DNA from: Prosopocoilus inquinatus
Taxonomy: Eukaryota; Arthropoda; Insecta; Coleoptera; Lucanidae
Reading direction: 5' to 3'
NCBI GenBank assembly: GCA_036172665.1
Contig: CM069876.1
Coordinates: 47,771,001-47,835,000 of the forward strand
Length of the DNA stretch: 64,000 nucleotides
The first letter of the stretch is position 1. The number at the start of each line of letters is the position of its first letter. A program made the translations under genes and the position numbers. Below are positions 32,122 through 43,660 of this stretch, piece by piece. The notes beneath the pieces were generated by a model, which ran no database searches, was not told the DNA's origin, and saw only the letters and a program-made list of their open reading frames with translations.

Positions 32122-32773
32122 GTGCCGGGAGATCGTCAAAACTGAAACAGAAAACAAGAAAACCTTGGAATGCCGAATATGCGATTCTAAATTTAAATCG
32201 CACGCGAACTTGCGCAATCACATTTCCATACATACGGGCGAGAAGCCTTTCGCTTGTGATTTTTGTGAGTACAGATGCCGCCAGCTCACCGGCTTGAGAA
32301 AGCACATACTGACGCACACCGGCGAGAAGCCGTTCAGTTGCGATCTTTGCGCTTACAAGTGCCGATCCTCGTCGTATTTAAAAGTGCACATGCTGAAGCA
32401 CACCGGCGAGAAGCCGTACACTTGCGACGTTTGCGGGCATAAGTGCCGAAAATCCAGCGATTTGAAAGCGCATAAGTTAAGACACAGCGACGAGAGACCC
32501 GTCGGTTGTAACCTGTGTGATTCGAGGTTCCGACGGATCTCGGATTTGAAACGGCACATGCTGATGCACACCGGCGAGAAACTGTTCAACTGCGGTCTGT
32601 GCGATTACAGGTACGAACGGGCGGCGCATTTAAAGCGGCACATGTCGATGCACACCGGCGAGAAACTCTTCAATTGTGGTCTGTGCGATTACAAATGCCG
32701 AAACATCGAACCGCTAAGAAATCACGTGTTGAAACACATAGACGTGAAGCCCAGCGAATGTAATGTACCTTGA
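32122..32773 (+). CDS. Unit 17: C2H2 zinc-finger terminal exon, 7 fingers
   Basis: 216 residues. Leader CREIVKTETENKKTLEC, entry finger CRICDSKFKSHANLRNH. Six repeats; finger 5 is CDSRFRRISDLKRH and finger 6 CDYRYERAAHLKRH, so the core Cys is replaced by Phe or Tyr. Linkers GEKLF occur twice. The last finger NCGLCDYKCRNIEPLRNH is terminal type; tail IDVKPSECNVP. Group B. An ATG at 32045 in frame with the exon could start a transcript that keeps the intron end, but the residues encoded before the acceptor are not conserved. Confidence 0.92.
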
Positions 32774-33050
32774 TTTGAGAACTTATTTCTCTTTTCTCTA
32801 CTTCGGCCCGAACGCACCGGGTTCTAATCCCAACACTTCCTTAAATTTTTTTTTTCTGGTATTTAATAGTATTGAATTAATAATTAATTTTCTTTCTTAC
32901 ATTTCTTACATTTTTTTCTGGTATTTAATTGAATTAATATTTAATTTTCTTTCTTACATTTCTTACATTTTTTTCTGGTATTTAATTGAATTAATATTTA
33001 ATTTTCTTTCTTACATTTTTTTTTCTGGTATTTTATTGTATTGAATTAAA
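32774..33050. repeat. Tandem repeat of 50-62 bp, about 3.5 copies
   Basis: TTCTGGTATTTAATTGAATT and TTTTCTTTCTTACATTTCTT recur at 32856, 32918, 32975 and 33025. Low-complexity; the open frame through it is not a gene. Confidence 0.75.
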
Positions 33051-34265
33051 AATAATAATAATTTTTTTTTAATAAAAACGTGCGTTGGAAATTGGAAATC
33101 GAGAAAACTGTAATTAAATTTCAAAATTGCGTAAATTTTCTAGACGTTTGTTGCTATATGTATAAAAAAAATTAATAACACATAAAGCAGCAGTAAATTC
33201 TAAAAATTGGAAATTAAAAAGACAGAATTATGATTGGAAAAACACTCAACGTTTCACTGTCGGTTGATGGCTTCGTCAATTTTCATCGGACAAGAATCAA
33301 CTTCGTTGATAAAAATTGAGATTCGAACCTGAGGCGTTCGGACTGAACTTTGCTTGGCTAAATCAAACAACTCCGATATTCAGTACACATACAGGATGTC
33401 CCATAACCAACCGACAACGTTCTTGAGGGCAAAAATTTTGTCTACCGCAGACCTTTAAAATTCAAAACAAAAATAAGTTGAGACGCTTTTTTTTGTATCT
33501 TCAAAAGTTATCGAGATTTTGCCCAAGAACGCACTTTTGGGACACCTGTGTAAGTAATGGTAATTAGAAACAAAGAAAAATAAAATTTTGCGCGTAGGTG
33601 TTGAGATTAATTGCACTTGCAATTAATTTACTTGGGCGTTTTTTTTTTGTTTAGTAATAAAAACGTATACTAGCACACTTGTGTAAGATGTTATTCTGAA
33701 ACACCCTGTATAATTTCGATTTTTTTTTTGAATAAATTCGACGAAAATAATAACCAATCAAAGCACGAGGTTTTCTTTTACTGAATAATCCCAATGCAAC
33801 CAGTGGCGTGCTTGTCTGTGTCTTCAACGACCAATCAACGTGTGAGGTTATGGCGGAGTTTTTTTAAAACAGGTTCGGGCCGTTGACGTTTAATAAGATT
33901 CATCATTTACGTCATAAAGTGAGTAACTTTGTATGGTTAAGTACACTTTCCAGCACTGTATTTTACGCTTCTTTTTTTTTTGAATTTAAAAAATGATTTT
34001 AAAATATTTAATTGATATTATCGCTGGTCGTACGGCCATCTTCTTCCTTAAAAGAAACCAAAACAAAAAACAAAAAAAAACGTATCTTCACTTTTTTTGT
34101 TTTTTGTTTTTGTTTGTTTTGGTTGTTTCTGTTTTAATTCTATTTATTTCTATTTGCTAAACAAATCGCATTATTTTATCAAGAAAGAAAATAAATATAT
34201 TTAAAAGTAAAAGTTTATAACTCTTAAGTGTTGAATATGTAGTTATTAAATAAACCGTAGACTTT

Positions 34266-34269
<4 letters not shown>
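33051..34269. other. Gap before unit 18
   Basis: AT-rich. A third minus-strand B-box fragment is at 33318-33330 (GAGATTCGAACCT). ATACAGGATGTCCC at 33388 and ACACCCTGTATAAT at 33708. A poly(A)/poly(T) inverted stretch (AAACAAAAAACAAAA and TTTTTTGTTTTTGTTT) at 34060-34135. No gene. Confidence 0.5.

Positions 34270-34297
<28 letters not shown>
34270..34297. repeat. (TC)n microsatellite in the unit 18 acceptor tract
   Basis: About 13 TC dinucleotides, 24 bases before the acceptor, extending its pyrimidine tract. Length changes here could alter splicing strength of unit 18. Confidence 0.85.
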
Positions 34298-34321
34298 TCT
34301 TTAAGAGACTGTTTGTTTCAG

Positions 34322-35132
34322 GCGTCGGGGAGTCCGCAGGGTGAAAACGAAGAGTAATCAGAAAACACTGGAATGCCGAATATGCGATTATAAATTTAAA
34401 ACGTACGCAAATTTACGCAATCACATCATGATACACACCGGTGAGAAGCCTTTCACTTGTAACTATTGCAATTATAAGTGTCGCCAGCTTGGAAACCTGA
34501 GACTGCACAAGCTGAGGCACACCGGCGAGAAGCCGTTCACTTGTGACCTCTGCGATTATAAATGCCGACATCTCACCAGCTTGAAGACGCACAAGCTGAA
34601 ACATCCCGGGAAACCGTTCGGTTGTGATCTCTGCGATTATAAATGCCGCGATCTTGGGCTTTTGAAACAGCACAGGCTGACGCACGGTGACCAGAGACAG
34701 TTCGGCTGCGATCTTTGCGATTACAAGTGTCGAATGTTGTGTCACTTAAAACAGCACAAGGTGTCGCACGACGAGGTGAAACCGTTCAGTTGTGATCTTT
34801 GTGATTACACGTGCCGAAAGTTGGGGCACTTGAAACAGCACAAGGTGACGCATGCCGTCGAGAAGCCGTTCGGTTGTGATCTCTGCGATTATAGAGGTCG
34901 ATGGCTCGAAGGATTGAAGCGACACAAGTTAACGCACACCGACGAGAAACCGTTCAGCTGCGGCGTTTGCGATTACAAGTTCCGAAGGCGCGCGGATTTG
35001 AAACAGCACGAGTTAAAACATGCCGACGAGAAACCGTTCCACTGCGGTTTTTGCGGTTACAAGTGTCGACGCGCCAACCAATTGAAACAGCATACGAGAA
35101 AGGCCCATCAGTCGGGCTTAACAGATTCCTAA
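34322..35132 (+). CDS. Unit 18: C2H2 zinc-finger terminal exon, 9 fingers
   Basis: 269 residues after GACTGTTTGTTTCAG. Very basic leader RRGVRRVKTKSNQKTLEC; entry finger CRICDYKFKTYANLRNH. Eight repeats whose helices look like group A (RQLGNLRLH, RHLTSLKTH, RDLGLLKQH) although the exon lies among group B. One linker is two residues short (HPGKPF after finger 3); finger 6 has CDYTCR, finger 7 CDYRGR, finger 8 CDYKFR. No CGLC terminal finger; the last is HCGFCGYKCRRANQLKQHTRKAH with H-x4-H. Tail QSGLTDS. The nearest clear AATAAA is some 450 bases away. Confidence 0.92.
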
Positions 35133-35766
35133 AATTAGAAGACAAACAACTTTAAAATATTAGGTTTTTTTTTCGCGGGTTTAGGCAAGGTTGGCTTCCT
35201 TTAAAAAATGGCAAAAATTAAATTGTATGTTTATTTTTTTAAATTTTAAATTATTTTTCTCTCTTATATTTCTTCATTTAATTTATTTATTTATTATTTT
35301 TTCTCTTGTTATTGCTTCATTTAGTTTTAGTTTAAATTTTTCTTTGTCACTTTTTGTTTGTATTTGAAGTTTTCAGATTTGAAATCAAGATTATTGTTAT
35401 TGTTATTAAAGAAATATTGTAGAACAAAAAAAAAATAATTATAAATGTTTTATAACATGACACACGTGTTGCGTGATATCACGTGAGTTCACGTGACGTG
35501 TCACGACGTGTCTACCTTAAATCTACGCAAGAAGCTTTTGATTTATTTATTTTTTTATTTTACGTGCCATTTCAAGAATAATAAATAATAAATAAATAAA
35601 GCAAGGATTTGGATGCATTTTAGGTTATGAGTTATCATTTTAGTGGGACGTGCGCGATGGGTGATGTTGTTTCATAACCCAAAAGTGCAACTAAATCCGT
35701 ACTTTACTTCTAATAAGTGTTTTTTTTTTAATTTAGTGTCCGGTGCACGGTCCATTTAAAATGTAC
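35133..35766. other. 3' flank of unit 18
   Basis: AT-rich with AATAATAAATAAATAAA near 35580. CACGTGAGTTCACGTGACGT near 35480 is a dense cluster of CACGTG and ACGTG motifs. No gene. Confidence 0.5.
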
Positions 35767-35857
35767 GCAGAAGTTAATACATACCGACGAGAAGTCGTTC
35801 AGTTGTGTGAGTTTTGAAGAAACAGAGGTTAACACACACCGGCGAGAAGCCATTCTA
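35767..35857 (+). pseudogene. Finger relic
   Basis: AGAAGTTAATACATACCGAC with GAGAAGTCGTTCAGTTGTG, then a deletion, then AACAGAGGTTAACACACACC with GGCGAGAAGCC. These are two finger linkers with the Cys half between them lost and stops present. Confidence 0.7.
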
Positions 35858-36349
35858 GATGCATGTAAATAATTAAGATAGAGCACATCGGTTCCAGGTT
35901 AGCCTTATATTTACTGTGCGAAACGCTATAGACGGCCGCGACATCTAACGGGGAGTTGAAAAGAAAAAGAAAATTATTCGCGCGCCGTGCCCCGTTTAAG
36001 ATGGCGCTCCTAGCATCATTGGTTATTTAAAAAAAGTTCATTTCCTCGTCGTCAGTTTTCTGAAATTGTTATGTCTTTTTTATATTTATATTTATATTTA
36101 TTTAATTAATTTTTTTTAATTGATTTTTCGCGAAATCGAAGATTTGCTTTCGCGTCCGTGACTGTCGGTGATTTTTTTTTTAATTTTAGTTGTTTCGAAA
36201 CATTTTCGTACGTTTTTTCTTCTGTAATTTGTGTTCCAAAAAAAGTCGGCGCCCTTATCCATAAGAGTAATTGGCGCCCTAAAAAATATGTTTGGTATTT
36301 AACTGATTTTTCTTTATAGTTTTCCTTTTTTTAATTTTTTTTTTAATTT
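35858..36349. other. Unassigned sequence
   Basis: Contains AAGATGGCGCTCC near 35999, AT-rich otherwise. No gene. Confidence 0.35.
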
Positions 36350-37349
36350 TTGCTTGGGTTGAATAGAACTAGATTGGGTCATGTTGACGTTGAAATTGGC
36401 TGAGTTTAATTTTATTTGATATTTAATTTTTAACAATTTCTATACCTTAATTTTTTCTTGCATTTTTAAGCTTTTATTTGTTTGATAAATGAAGTTAGGT
36501 TAAGACCAATCGGGTTGGATTGACCTTGACGTTAGTTGATTTCGAGTTCTCTTTTAACATTTGCTTTTAATTTTTAAACTTTTACTTTTGTCAGGTGAAG
36601 TTAGGATGATTTTTTTTTCACTTTTAACTTTTCTAAGTATTTTTTTTTTAAATTGTTATCGATACAATAAGTTGGGCGAGTTCAGTTGACCTTGAAATTT
36701 GTTAATGTTCATTTTAATCCACGTATAAATTTTATTGTTTTTTTTTTATTTTAAGTTTTAATTAAATTTAAATTTTTAACTTGGATTGAATGGAGTTAAG
36801 TGCAGTAGGACTAGGCTGACATTGAAAATCTTTTTCCTTTAAATTTTTTACTTAATTTTTTTTGTTTTTTTTTTATTTTGATTTTTTTTATTTTTCTTTG
36901 CTTGGTCACAATAGGATCCAGTCAGTTGTTGGGTCGAGTTTGGTTTTTGTTTGTTTTGATTTTTTTTGATTTTTCTTTGCTTGGGTTAAAATAAAGTAGA
37001 GTTTTGATTGACCTTGACAACCGGCCGTACTTCGCTGTAATCGTTTTTTTTTTATTTTAATAATTTTAATTCTTTGCATTATTAAATTTTTGCCGTCCTT
37101 GAATGCGGTCAGGTTGAGTTCATGTCAATTGTGCTGACCTTGAGATTTCTTAATGTTCATTTTACCCGTGTATAAATTTTAAAATATTTTTTATTTTATT
37201 TTTATCTTTTTTAATATATTTTTTTATTTTTACTTTTAATTTTAATGTTTAAATTTTTAACTTGGATTGAATGGAGTTAAGTGCAGTGGGACTGGGCTGA
37301 CATTGAAAATCTTTTTCATTTAATTTTACTTAAATTTTTTTGAACATAT

Positions 37350-37640
37350 AAAATAGCGACATCTTACTATCGCTTTTTGACCTAACATTGCAGTAGGATA
37401 GACAAATTGAAGCGGGATTTGCTCCTAATGAGTCTCCCATGCAAGGCGGCCATGCTTGCTGTCAAAGCATAATGAAAGATTTTAGAAAAATTTTGTGCAA
37501 ATCGTTTTTCATTGCAGTGAGAACCTCGAGCAGCCTCTGGACAGCTGTTTCAGCCCTGCTTGGGGCTTCTTCTGAAACAGCTGTCCAGAGGCTGCTCGAG
37601 GTTCTCACTGCAATCAAAAACGATTTGCACAAAATTTTTT
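37350..37640. mobile_element. Repeat family E, copy with perfect palindrome
   Basis: Begins AGCGACATCTTACTATCGC and shares CTGAAACAGCTGT with copies at 40484-40612 and 57487-57765. At 37490-37553 and 37572-37635 it forms an inverted repeat with arms of about 64 bp and an 18 bp loop (arm tip GACAGCTGTTTCAG). An open frame through it (TAVSALLGASSETAVQ) resembles other copies and may be a relic of an element's gene. Confidence 0.65.
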
Positions 37641-38016
37641 TAAATTTTTTTGTTGTTTTTTTTTATTTTTCTTTATTTAGGTTCCACAGAATAGAGTTTG
37701 ATTTACCTTGACCTCTTTTTTTCTTTGCTTGGTCACAATAGAGTAGTTGGATTGAGTTTGGTTGTATAAATTTTAAGTTTTTATTTTATTTTTATTTTTA
37801 TTTATTTATTTTTCGATTTTTGCTTTTAACTTTTTAAACGTTTAAATTTTTAACTTGGATCGAATGTTCATTTTACCAATGTGTAAATTTTAAATTTTTT
37901 TTTATTTTATTTTTATCTTTTATAATTTTTTTTTTATTTTTACTTTTAATTTTTTTAAACGTTTAAATTTTTAACTTTGAATCCAGTTGAGTGCAGTAGA
38001 GCTGGGCTGATATTGA

Positions 38017-38290
38017 AAATCTTTTTTATTTAATTTTCTATTTTAATTTTTTTATTGTTTTTCATCTTTTTCATTTAATTTTCTATTTTAATTTTTTTAT
38101 TGTTTTTCATCTTTTTCATTTAATTTTCTATTTTAATTTTTTTATTGTTTTTCATCTTTTTCATTTAATTTTCTATTTTAATTTTTTTATTGTTTTTCAT
38201 CTTTTTGATTTAGTTTTCTATTTTAATTTTTTTATTGTTTTTCATCTTTTTCATTTAATTTTCTATTTTAATTTTTTTATTGTTTCTGAT
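38017..38290. repeat. 45 bp tandem repeat, about 6 copies
   Basis: TTTTAATTTTTTTATTG followed by TTTTTCATCTTTTTCATTTA starts at 38041, 38086, 38131, 38176, 38221 and 38266; nearly identical copies indicate recent expansion. Confidence 0.9.
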
Positions 38291-38680
38291 TTTTTTTTGT
38301 TTTTTTTTTGCTTGGGTTCAATAGAATAGAGTTTGATTGACCTTGACAATCGGCCGTTCTTCGCTGTAATCGTTTTTTAATTTTAATAATTTTAATTCTG
38401 TGCGTTATTAAATTTTTAGATGTAATTTAGTTCAGTTGTGTTGACCTTGAGATTTGTTGGGCTTCATGTTAACGTTTCTTTTTCTTAATTTTTTCTTTGG
38501 TTGGATGGAGTTAGGTTAGGTTCAGATGGGCATTGAAATTTTTTCCCAATTTTTTTGTACAACTTACATTTTTTTTGTTTTTTGCTCGGGTTAAATAGAG
38601 TAGGGTTCAGTTGTTGGATTTAGTTTGGTTGACCTTGAGATTGTTCGGGCTGCGCTTTAATCGTTTTTTAATTATTTTTT

Positions 38681-39380
38681 TCTTTTTGGTGCCCTCATGC
38701 CTTGCTTACCTTGCTTACTTACTTACTTACTTTGTATAAAGTAGTTAAAAGGCGCAGTTCGTGAAGGTTATAGTTTTTCCCGGCGTTTCTTATCATATCG
38801 CTGTTTTGTGTACGGCCAGAACAAAAAGTAATGTCACCCCAGTAAAAAGTTAATCACTTTTGAGTGCTATAAACACCAGACGAACAAGCGTAGGGTATGT
38901 ACCCATTAAATTCTTATCCGTGTTTACTTGGCTGCCTACTCTTATGATAACCACAATGGATAATATACGGATTTACATTTTGTTGGGGTGATATTACTTT
39001 TTGAGTTGAGTGTACATTGTCGGGCCTCACTCTTATTGGGACACCCGGTATATACTTGTCTTATATATTAAATATTTCTTTTTGTGATTACACATTAATT
39101 TTCTTTCCGATTGTCCGCATCGTCTACATGCTACTATTTACTATTAATAGTAATAATTATAATATTATTATAATCAATATATAATAATAATATTATTATA
39201 ATTATTGTAACTTGGTTTGAATTGTCCAAAAATTGTTATCCTTGTTTTGTTTATAAATCGTGTGCTAATTTCATTATTTCATCATTTGCATGTTTAGTCG
39301 TAGTTGTCTTTGTTTTAATTATTTGTCATTGAATGTACATGTATGTACGTGCAAATACTTACAGCGACCTTTTGTTTCAG
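38681..39380. other. Gap and intron end before unit 19
   Basis: No gene. ACACCCGGTATATAC at 39043. AATAATATTATTATAAT repeats near 39150-39205. Ends in CGACCTTTTGTTTCAG. An in-frame ATG at 39343 precedes the acceptor. Confidence 0.5.
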
Positions 39381-40137
39381 ATCTGAACCGATCCCTAAAG
39401 TCGAAGCAACGATTAAAAAAGCATTCAAGTGCCGCATCTGTGATTCCGAATTCGAATTACGCGCCAACTTGCGCGCTCACATTATGCTACACGCCGGCGA
39501 AAAGCGATACAGTTGTAATATTTGCGATTATAAATGTCAATCGCCCTCCAGCTTGAAAAGACACAAGCTGATACACTCGGACGAGAAACCGTTCTGGTGT
39601 GACCTTTGCGATTACAAATGCCGACAGGCCATACACTTGAAGAACCACATGCTGAAACACGGCGAGGCGAAGCCGTTCACCTGCGATTTCTCCGATTACA
39701 GGTTAGCCAACCAAGAGGAAGCTTTGAGCTGTGGCCTTTGCGATTATAAGTGCCAACGGCTCGAAAACATGAAACGCCACATGTTGACGCACACGGGCGA
39801 GAAGCTGTTCAATTGCGACAAGTGCGACTTCGAGTGCCGAGAGGCAGCGGGTTTAAAAAAGCACAAGCTAACGCACGCCGACGAGAAGCCGTTGCTCTGT
39901 GGCATTTGCGATTACAGTTGTCGACTGTACGCAAATTTGAGGCGGCACATGTTGGAACACTGCGAAACGATGCCGTTCAGCTGTGATTCGTGCGGTTATA
40001 AATGTCGAAAATTCGGGGAGTTCAAGCGGCACATGTTGAATCACGCCGGCGAAAAGCAGTTCGCTTGTGACAGTTGCGATTATAAATGCAGGACCGCCAA
40101 GACTTTGAGAAGTCACCAGTCAAAAAAACACGAGTGA
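39381..40137 (+). CDS. Unit 19: C2H2 zinc-finger terminal exon, 8 fingers plus one broken
   Basis: 251 residues, with A as the split-codon base. Leader SEPIPKVEATIKKAFKC; entry finger CRICDSEFELRANLRAH. After finger 3 comes a finger cut short in frame: TCDFSDYRLANQEEA has the second Cys changed to Ser and no His pair, then runs straight into the next intact finger. So a deletion has fused two fingers without breaking the frame. Finger 7 is CGYKCRKFGEFKRH. The last finger ACDSCDYKCRTAKTLRSHQSKKH has H-x4-H, and the tail is a single Glu. AATAAA at 40162. Last member of group B. Confidence 0.92.
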
Positions 40138-40483
40138 GGCACGCGATTCTCTTTTATTATGAATAAATGCGAATAAAAATTTCTCTTACCGCATGTAGGT
40201 ACGCATTTCGACAGCTAATCTGTCATCTTCAGTGCACTTACGCTCTCTCACAACTCGAGATCTAACGCGGCCAACAAATAAAGCAAATTTTTCACGGCTT
40301 GTTATTGTTATTTGTGAGTTATTTTAACTTGCGAGTGCTTTTAATTTAACCGCTGTTAAGGTGTGATTGTTTTTTTTTTGTTGAGCAAGTATACCGGGTG
40401 TCTCAATATGGGCGCCGGCGATTGGCGGTATACAGCAAAACATGAACCTACAGCGTCGGGAGAGAAAAAAATTACAAACAAAT
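40138..40483. other. 3' flank of unit 19
   Basis: AATAAA at 40162-40167. ATACCGGGTGTCTC at 40392. No gene. Confidence 0.55.
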
Positions 40484-40612
40484 AAAACAGCGACATCCTA
40501 CGATCGCTTTTGACCTGCTGATGAAACCCCAAACGGGGCTGAAACAGCTGTACAGAGGCTGCTCTAGGTTTTCACTGCAATCAAAAACGATTTGCAACAA
40601 ATTTTTTTAAAA
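40484..40612. mobile_element. Repeat family E, short copy
   Basis: AAAACAGCGACATCCTACGA, GGGGCTGAAACAGCTGTACA, and TCAAAAACGATTTGCAACAA match copies at 37350 and 57487. About 130 bp with an internal deletion. Confidence 0.65.
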
Positions 40613-40751
40613 AAATTATAGTTAAAGTGACCAAAAGAAACTCGAAGAAAATATCAAGAAAGTATCTGAGTTGACGACCACGAGGGGGCGCAATCAATGG
40701 ACTCAACAATAAAAATTAATTTTAAAAATTTCAGAATAAGGTGCCGCTTTG

Positions 40752-41880
40752 ATAGCGCCGTTAGAACAGTTGAACAACTTTCATTTCGGACTTGTTCCTT
40801 TGTTTTTTTGTTTTTGTTCCCTTCACGCCTTCTACATTTTGTTCCTGCTGTTTTCTCTTTCTTTTGTTTTTGACTTTTTAGCAGATTTCATTTGTTTTTA
40901 TTCGTTCTGATTTTCGACGTACCAAGTCGGCGATTTTCTGTTTTTGTTTTTGTTCACGCCTTGCTTTGTGTTTTGTTGTTGCTGCTTTCTTTTTCTTTTG
41001 TTTTTGATTTCTTGGCAGATGTTTCTTTTGTTTTTCTGTTTTTTCTTGATGTACCAACTCGGCGATTTTCTGCTTTTTTTGTTCACTTCACGCCTCATGT
41101 TCTATTGCTGCTGCTTTCTTTTTCTTTTGTTTTTGACTTTTTGGCAGGTGTTTGTTTTGATTTTTGTTGTACCAAATCGGCGATTTTCTGCTTTTTTGTT
41201 CACGCTTTGCTTTAATTTTCTGATTAACTGATGTCGTCGATCTTCCTTTGTTTTTTTTTTAATCACTTCACGACGTTTATTTCGTTGCTACTGCTTTCTC
41301 TTTCTTTTTTTATTTGACTGTTTTTGCAAGTCTCATTTTTTTTCTTTTTTATTTGTTTTGATTGTTGATGCACCAAACCGGCGATTTTCTATTTTTTTTT
41401 TTTTTTTGATAGCGCCTTTAGAACAGTTGAACAACTTTCATTTTAGACTTGTTCTTTTGTTTTTTTTTTGTTTTTGTTCCCTTCACGCCTTCTATATTTT
41501 GTTGCTGCTGCTTTCTCTTTCTTTTGATTTTTGACTTTTTAGCAGTATTCATTTGTTTTTATTCGTTCTGATTTTTGACGTCAAGTCGGCGATTTTCTGT
41601 TTTTTTTTTTTTTTGTTCACGCCTTGCTTTGTGTTTTGTTGTTGCTCCTTTCTTTTTCTTTTGTTTTTGACTTTTTGGCAGGTGTTTCTTTTGTTTGTTT
41701 TGATTTTTGATGTACCAAATCGGCGATTTTCTATTTTTTTTTTGTTCGTTTCACGCCTTGCCTTTTATTCCTGCTGCTGCTTTCTTTCTTTCTTTTGTTT
41801 CCGACCTTTTGGCAGATTTCGTTTGTTTGTTTTTTTATTTGTTCTGATTTTTGACGTGCCAAAATCGCATCGCCATTAAT
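40752..41880. repeat. T-rich repeat array with TCGGCGATTTTCT
   Basis: A 657 bp direct duplication (GTTAGAACAGTTGAACAACT near 40761 and TTTAGAACAGTTGAACAACT near 41418), itself made of 120-200 bp subunits carrying CGGCGATTTTCT, TTTGTTCACGCC and GCTGCTTTCTTTTTCTTTTG. Open frames of Phe/Leu-rich peptide on the plus strand and Lys/Asn-rich on the minus strand are low complexity, not genes. Confidence 0.8.
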
Positions 41881-42957
41881 AAAAGTGGGGGGGAAACAGT
41901 TGAATTATTTGCTTTAGAAAAAAATACCATAACTTCTGTGCTCCTTGTCGGAAGTTAACGAGCTTCGGCTCGTTTGAAAGGAAATTTTCAGCTGATTTAA
42001 AGGTTCCATCCAACGACACCGGCTAATTCGTAGTAAAGCAGCTAGAGGGCGCTATTTGCAAAAGTAAAAGTTTTTCACAGTTTTCCAAACAAATTTAAAT
42101 GGAAAGGCGTGTTTCTCTTGCAGTAATTACAGAGCTTACGAAACGGTGAACACTGTGGTGGAAATGCGAAACGATTATCTTTTTTTCATTTCTTCTTTTT
42201 AATGGCGCCAGCTTATTCTGATTCTATTTTGCTAAGTAAAATTAATTTTTATTGTTAAGCCCAAATATTTTCTTTGAATTTCTCTTTGGTCACTTTAACT
42301 ATAATTTTTTTTTCTCCCGGAGCTGTAGATACTACGGTTTGCTATATACATATATGTATATATCGTCGCGTTGGTCACCGCCTCTGTTGAGACACCCGGT
42401 ATACATAAGTTAAGGTTAAGAGCACTTCGACTCGAGATTGGGCGTTTAAAATTCGAGTGCCTGTGAATGCTCTTAACTCTTAGTGTTTAACGTGTTTGTG
42501 TGTGTGGCTTAGTGCACTGAAGGCGTCCGCTTACCTGTCGAAATACGTATCTACGTACCCAATTTATTTTGGTAGGAGAAGTTTTTATTTACTTTCTAAA
42601 CCGCTGTCGCTTTTACTAGTCTCAAGACCTAACTTCTCTTTAAAATTCCTCTGCGTATTTCTTCTCTTCTGTTATGGTTTCTGTACGCATAAAAACGGAA
42701 GCCAATCTAACACCTTTTCAACTTCTATTTGGGTGAATCCCCTCGTTCAAACGTATTTAGGATGTTTAGGTGTAAAAAAAAACTTTAAATAGCGTGAAAA
42801 TCGTAGGTGTGCAAAAATGCTTCCCTTGCAGCATTTTTTTTTTTTTTTTTGTAAATCCTTGCTCTACTTATTTCTAACGTTCAAGAAGTAAGTAAGGAGG
42901 TGATAATCCTTGAAGTAGTTACTTAATGTTATTCAGAGAGTGTCATGCATGCCTAGA
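41881..42957. other. Unassigned sequence
   Basis: No gene recognised. ACACCCGGTATACAT at 42400; the segment around 40380-40450 and 42300-42420 looks like two inverted ends of one element (CGGGTGTCTC / GAGACACCCG). One open frame of 98 codons at 42496-42792 has no recognisable domain. Confidence 0.4.
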
Positions 42958-43660
42958 GGAGAAGGGACGATTCGCCGTCTCCGACTCGCCGTCGCCAATC
43001 GTCATGGAACCAATTCGCCGTCGACCCAACTTACCGTCCGCCCAATTCGCCATCGCATGTTACTGCTTAATGACCTTTAAAACACCTACGAACTGAATGA
43101 AAATAACTATAATTTCAGCACGTTTCAAGTAAATCAAAATTGACTGTAATATTGTTTTTCTATTTCAAATCAATTAATTACAGTACGACCATCGTAAGAC
43201 ACAAAATTAATGGAACCCCCATTTTTTTTTAAATAATTTTAAATGGCGAGCTTTCATGAATCAATATCCCGAAAACAGTCGACTTGTGATGTGTAGTGAT
43301 TTTGATTTATATGAAAAAGAATATAAATTTGTGCAGAATCTCAAGATATTAAAAAAAAAAAACACCATGCGGGATAAGAAATACTTCCGGGAAGAGCAGA
43401 AAATTTTATTTGTTTCTATCTAAGCATCATATTTAATTAATGACAATTTATTATTTTTTTTCCATTACATATGTTAGCTTTTTTATTTTATTTACGTATA
43501 ATTATCGTATATTATTATTTAGATATGTGCCTGCGTTTAAAACTTTCTTTCCTGACGGCGAATTTACCGACGGCAAATTGTGCCTACGGCGAATCGGCGA
43601 CGGTGAATCGGCGACGGCGAATCGACGACTGCGAATCGTCCCAGACCCTGCCTAGATACT
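42958..43660. mobile_element. Element with GGCGAATCGGCGAC subterminal repeats, copy 1
   Basis: Starts GGGACGATTCGCCGTC and ends GACTGCGAATCGTCCC, with several 10-14 bp subrepeats (ATTCGCCGTCG and complement) at each end, about 700 bp. The interior (ATTAATGGAACCCCC, GTCGACTTGTGATGTGTAG) is shared with an inverted copy at 48361-48930. Non-coding or nearly so; class unknown. Confidence 0.75.

Larger units (their letters stand above)
36350..38680. repeat. T-rich block with TGACCTTGA repeats (reverse orientation)
   Basis: Same family as 13751-15235 but inverted: TTGACCTTGA-type sites near 36520, 36688, 37008, 37131, 38336, 38440 and 38631, spaced by poly(T)-rich DNA. Contains the palindrome at 37490 and the 45 bp tandem repeat at 38017. 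No coding. Confidence 0.65.

Noticed and set aside
40892..41879. Phe/Leu-rich frames and a Lys/Asn-rich minus-strand frame
   Set aside because: Low-complexity translation of a T-rich tandem repeat.
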